NCBI RefSeq assembly: GCF_022568815.1
Contig: NZ_JAKZHX010000007.1
Coordinates: 1 to 64,000 of the forward strand
DNA: 64,000 bases
Source: Undibacterium paludis
GTDB lineage: Bacteria > Pseudomonadota > Gammaproteobacteria > Burkholderiales > Burkholderiaceae_D
Reading direction: 5' to 3'
Shown: positions 63,953 through 64,000 of the stretch, piece after piece
Layout of the letters: each line of letters begins with the position of its first letter
Numbering within the stretch: position 1 is the stretch's first letter
The notes under the pieces: generated by a model
The model's database searches: none
What the model was told of the DNA's origin: nothing
What the model saw: only the letters and a program-made list of their open reading frames with translations
Translations under genes and position numbers: made by a program

Positions 63953-63963
63953 ACTAACTTAGT
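63953..63963. promoter_or_regulatory. Possible operator of the Nudix-type regulator
   Basis: ACTAACTTAGT is a perfect 5-1-5 palindrome 73 bases before the regulator start. Another CTTAGT copy follows at 63979-63984. NrtR-type sites often contain ACT and AGT half-sites, so autoregulation is possible. Confidence 0.45.
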
Positions 63964-64000
63964 AAATATCATCAACAAACTTAGTTGAAGTTTACAACAA

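Overview
The window looks like a chromosomal segment of a betaproteobacterium of the order Burkholderiales, most likely Oxalobacteraceae and possibly Undibacterium-like. The pointers are a glucokinase fused to an RpiR/HexR regulator (7.7-9.6 kb), the Pcm-rhodanese-tolC gene order (34.2-36.6 kb), moderate GC content, and many TonB-dependent receptors (TBDRs) with flavin-dependent halogenases. The assignment is inference from gene content. No rRNA, tRNA, CRISPR array or intact transposon was seen.

Layout. 0-7.7 kb holds mixed metabolic and regulatory genes: a class IV aminotransferase, a DUF6348 protein, a TPR protein, a divergent LysR/TauE pair with a coupled mini-GNAT, a 2OG-Fe(II) oxygenase, a secreted alpha/beta hydrolase and a membrane-anchored AraC regulator. 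7.7-21.5 kb is an alpha-glucan (maltodextrin-type) locus: Glk-HexR fusion, GH31, GH13, an SLC45-like sugar transporter, a CPA2 antiporter, a 191-bp MITE-like repeat, a flavin halogenase and a TBDR. 22.2-30.7 kb holds a PhzF-like isomerase, a 4-TM protein, two tandem paralogous TBDRs, a LysE exporter, an AraC regulator and a PF10118 hydrolase. 30.9-41.7 kb is a same-strand export block: TetR, RND adaptor and pump, Pcm-like methyltransferase, rhodanese, TolC, and a MacAB-like ABC exporter. 42.0-42.4 kb is a decayed AraC relic in front of an orphan livM. 43.7-54.5 kb is a beta-glucoside-type locus: LacI regulator, second halogenase, TBDR, a cache protein, a DUF6882 protein, GH1 and an AmpG-like transporter. 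55-57.7 kb is a two-gene reverse transsulfuration operon. 57.7-64 kb holds a lipoprotein, a LodB-like flavoprotein, a catalase-LodA fusion and a degenerate-Nudix regulator.

How the genes fit together. The two sugar loci share one plan: outer-membrane receptor, halogenase, inner-membrane MFS importer, glycosidases and a sugar-sensing regulator. Each has its own operator type. GTARTnnnAYTAC boxes, which match the known HexR motif, flank the alpha-glucan genes, and the only HexR domain in the window is the C-terminal half of the glucokinase. TGAAAAC-GTTTTCA LacI-type boxes mark every promoter region of the beta-glucoside locus.

The most unusual object is the 987-residue protein at 59.9-62.9 kb. 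It has a heme catalase-like N-terminal half that keeps the His/Asn/Tyr heme-pocket residues, fused to a LodA/GoxA-type CTQ amino-acid oxidase, and it is followed by its LodB-type maturation flavoprotein. This would be a peroxide-producing and a peroxide-consuming enzyme in one chain.
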